NCBI GenBank assembly: GCA_964461295.1
Contig: CAYWTX010000698.1
Location: 1 to 16,513, forward strand
Length of the DNA stretch: 16,513 bases
Direction: 5' to 3'
From: CAYWTX01 sp964461295
Lineage (GTDB): Bacteria > Planctomycetota > Phycisphaerae > SM23-33
In this document: positions 14,743 through 16,513 of the stretch, piece by piece
Layout: the number at the start of each line of letters is the position of its first letter
Numbering within the stretch: the stretch's first letter is position 1
Notes under the pieces: model-generated
What the model saw: only the letters and a program-made list of their open reading frames with translations
Told to the model about the DNA's origin: nothing
Databases searched by the model: none
Position numbers and translations under genes: made by a program

Positions 14743-14793
14743 CCGCCCCCGCCCACCGACCGCCGCGAGGAGCAGTTCGACATGCGCACGTGA
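14743..14793 (+). repeat. Direct repeat copy 2: stranded 3' tail of an aldo/keto reductase gene
   Basis: Near-identical to 14074-14124. It encodes the same C-terminal tail in one frame, ending with the same TGA (PPPPTDRREEQFDMRT against PPPPTDRREEQFDLRT), but no reductase coding sequence precedes it. Confidence 0.95.
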
Positions 14794-14831
14794 GCGTGGG
14801 GAGGACCTTGCCCGGCGGGATCGCACCGGCC

Positions 14832-14860
14832 GTGACACAGGCGGCGACATCGCCTAGAAT
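14832..14860 (+). promoter_or_regulatory. Candidate promoter of the ATPase-nuclease operon
   Basis: GTGACA (14832-14837) and TAGAAT (14855-14860) are separated by exactly 17 bases, each matching five of six consensus sigma-70 positions. Start of transcription would be near 14867, giving a leader of about 58 bases before ATG 14925. Confidence 0.55.
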
Positions 14861-14924
14861 GCTGATTGCGGCGACGCCCTTAGGCCGATAGAAAACTGTC
14901 TGACTCACTGAAAGAGGCACCCGG

Positions 14925-16223
14925 ATGTCTGAACGCCTGATCATCGACAACTTCGCCGGTCTCAAACACGTCGAAATCGACTTGAAGAAGATCAACGTCT
15001 TCATCGGCCCCCAGGCCACCGGCAAGAGCGTCACGGCGAAGCTGGCGTATTTCTTCAAACGCTTGCCCAGTGAGATTCTCATCCATTCGATGCAGAAGGA
15101 AGCTAAGGCCTTCCGAGACGAACAGATAGAGAAGTTCTGTCAGTTTTTCCCATTGAGGTCCCTTTCTGATACGCCCTTCACGATTGGGTATTACTGCGGA
15201 GAGGAATTCGCAGAAGTCTCTGGCGCCAGAAATGGTTCGCCTTTGGGGATCGGATTCCGGTTCTCTGGCTCTTACGATGATCTGGCCACCAAGTTTTCTG
15301 AACTTATGAGACCATCTTCGCCGGGCGCGACCCACGAGGACCGGGTAGACGAACGGCTCAAGGCCTACCTGCAAGCACGAAGCTATTTTTCTGATCTAGC
15401 TTCAGGCAGACATCTATCGGGATTCAATCTGGAACAGTTGTTTGTGCCTTCAGGTCGATCTTTTTTTGCGTTCCTTCTCCGTCGAGTTTTCAGCGTACTC
15501 TCTGCAGAAGGAACTCTCGATCCTTTCATTGTCGAATTCGGCCGTCAGTATGAGAGTAGCAAAGAGATGTGGTGGGCAACAGAGACAAATGCCAGGGATT
15601 GGAGACAACGCAAGTACCCCGAACTGGTATCGCTTGTGAACGAGATCGTGGGAGCGGAGTACGTCCGAGAAGGTGCCGAGGACTTCGTGAGGACAGGCGA
15701 TGGGCGCCTGGTACAGTTGACCAATGCTTCTTCTGCACAGCAAGAGGCCTTGCCGCTGACTATGGTTTTGGCGGTTGCTGGTTACACAAACCCCATAGAT
15801 ACTTATATCGAGAACACTAACACATGTTATATAGAGGAGCCCGAAGCTCACCTCTATCCCAACACTCAGAAACTCGTTGTCGAGTTGGTCTCGGTCGTCT
15901 TCAATTCAAGGGACAAGCGGTATCAGTTCCTCATCACCACCCACAGCCCCTACATCCTGACGGCGTTCAACAACCTGATGGAGGCGGGGAAGATTGCCGA
16001 GGAGTTGGCCGGCAATGCCGACGCTCTGAAGAAACTTCACGCCATCGTGCCCGCCTCGCGAATCATCTCGCCCAAGGACGTAGCCGCGTACTACTTCGAC
16101 AAGGGCGGGGCCGAGTCGATCATCGACGAAGAGGGCTTGATCCGGTTCGACCAGATCGACTCCGTTTCTGAGGACATATCGATCCAGTTCGGCAAGTTGC
16201 TCGACATCGAGGTCCGGCGATGA
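14925..16223 (+). CDS. ABC-type (OLD/RloC/SMC-like) ATPase, candidate defence protein
   Basis: 432 residues. ATP-binding elements are complete: Walker A GPQATGKS (28-35), signature-like NASSAQQEALPL (267-278), Walker B CYIEEPEAHLYP (301-312) with Glu304/305, and H-loop TTHSPYIL with His340. The FVPSGRSFF segment (173-181) is usual in this ATPase class. Residues about 50-250 form a variable, mostly helical middle without motifs. No TOPRIM nuclease domain follows, unlike OLD or GajA. GAGG precedes the ATG. The next gene, a small PD-(D/E)XK nuclease, overlaps the stop by 4 bases, so the two are probably translated together and form a complex. The middle of the gene is clearly less GC-rich than the rest of the window, suggesting transfer. 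Role in anti-phage defence is inference from this gene pairing. Confidence 0.8.
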   Translation: MSERLIIDNFAGLKHVEIDLKKINVFIGPQATGKSVTAKLAYFFKRLPSEILIHSMQKEAKAFRDEQIEKFCQFFPLRSLSDTPFTIGYYCGEEFAEVSGARNGSPLGIGFRFSGSYDDLATKFSELMRPSSPGATHEDRVDERLKAYLQARSYFSDLASGRHLSGFNLEQLFVPSGRSFFAFLLRRVFSVLSAEGTLDPFIVEFGRQYESSKEMWWATETNARDWRQRKYPELVSLVNEIVGAEYVREGAEDFVRTGDGRLVQLTNASSAQQEALPLTMVLAVAGYTNPIDTYIENTNTCYIEEPEAHLYPNTQKLVVELVSVVFNSRDKRYQFLITTHSPYILTAFNNLMEAGKIAEELAGNADALKKLHAIVPASRIISPKDVAAYYFDKGGAESIIDEEGLIRFDQIDSVSEDISIQFGKLLDIEVRR

Positions 16224-16513
16224 GGGACTTCGGGGATTGCCAGGAAATCCGCCGAGACGAGGAAATCTCCAAGAGCGAGAAGCGGTGTCGGTTCGTTCTG
16301 CTTAACCCCGGCAGAAATCCGGTCAAGGTCATCAAGGTTGACGGTTGCGCCATCACGGATGGAAAACGGTGCGACTGGTTGTTCGTGCCCCAGAGAAAGG
16401 CTGCGGAAGTCTACGTCGAACTGAAGGGATCGGATATCTCCCACGCCCTGGAGCAACTCGAGGAGACAATACGAAAGCTTTCCCCGAAGCGCAACGACGC
16501 CGGCAGGCACGCC
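16220..16513 (+). CDS. Small PD-(D/E)XK-type nuclease (partial, C-terminus outside window)
   Basis: 98 residues are visible before the window ends. The pattern VDGCAITDGKRCDWLFVPQRKAAEVYVELKGSDISHALEQL is read in two blocks: D52 in CDWLFV (51-56), then E67-L-K69 in VYVELKG (64-70). Together they give the D...ExK active site of restriction-endonuclease-like nucleases. The following helix ISHALEQLEETIRKL is usual after the core. The start ATG 16220 overlaps the ATPase stop (ATGA), which fits translational coupling. I infer that the ATPase controls this nuclease. The family has no name I can assign. Confidence 0.72.
   Translation, partial: MRDFGDCQEIRRDEEISKSEKRCRFVLLNPGRNPVKVIKVDGCAITDGKRCDWLFVPQRKAAEVYVELKGSDISHALEQLEETIRKLSPKRNDAGRHA

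Overview
The window looks like chromosomal DNA of a GC-rich, two-membrane bacterium. The gene set (lgt with its NGCCYG motif, secreted HtrA-like and TPR/HEAT proteins), the GC-rich codon use and the heptanucleotide and hairpin repeats between genes suggest a planctomycete, perhaps of the Phycisphaerae group. No rRNA or marker gene is present, so the lineage is an inference of low to moderate strength.

Layout, left to right. (1) 1-1382, minus strand: the N-terminal part of a restriction-modification polypeptide (PD-(D/E)XK nuclease motif followed by an N6-adenine methylase), cut by the window edge. (2) 1552-4505, plus strand: aroB, an orphan ParD-like antitoxin gene, a hicB-hicA toxin-antitoxin pair, and a class 1B pyrD whose start overlaps the hicA stop. 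(3) 12873 down to 4513, minus strand: a long co-directional run folK, deoxynucleoside kinase, panC, panD, lgt, a protease-like double-PDZ protein and a TPR/HEAT secreted protein. It combines folate, nucleotide, pantothenate/CoA and lipoprotein-modification functions with two envelope proteins. Three of its gaps hold repeat or hairpin elements. (4) 13141-16513, plus strand: an aldo/keto reductase, a brnT-brnA toxin-antitoxin pair lying between two copies of the reductase gene's last 51 bp, and at the right edge an ABC-type ATPase gene overlapping a small PD-(D/E)XK nuclease gene, cut by the window end.

The housekeeping genes are mostly conventional. The most interesting items are: the ATPase-nuclease pair (candidate defence system); the brnTA pair framed by a 51-bp duplication, with a promoter implying leaderless translation; an Lgt enzyme about 180 residues too long that carries a canonical EF-hand calcium loop; an HtrA-like protein that has lost its catalytic serine; a DHQ synthase whose GGGxxGD motif is altered at three positions; and several inverted-repeat elements between genes, one of which has a copy of its repeat unit within the pyrD N-terminal coding region.

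All calls come from reading the sequence; no database search was possible. Start sites are chosen from family length and ribosome-binding-site spacing and are uncertain where stated.
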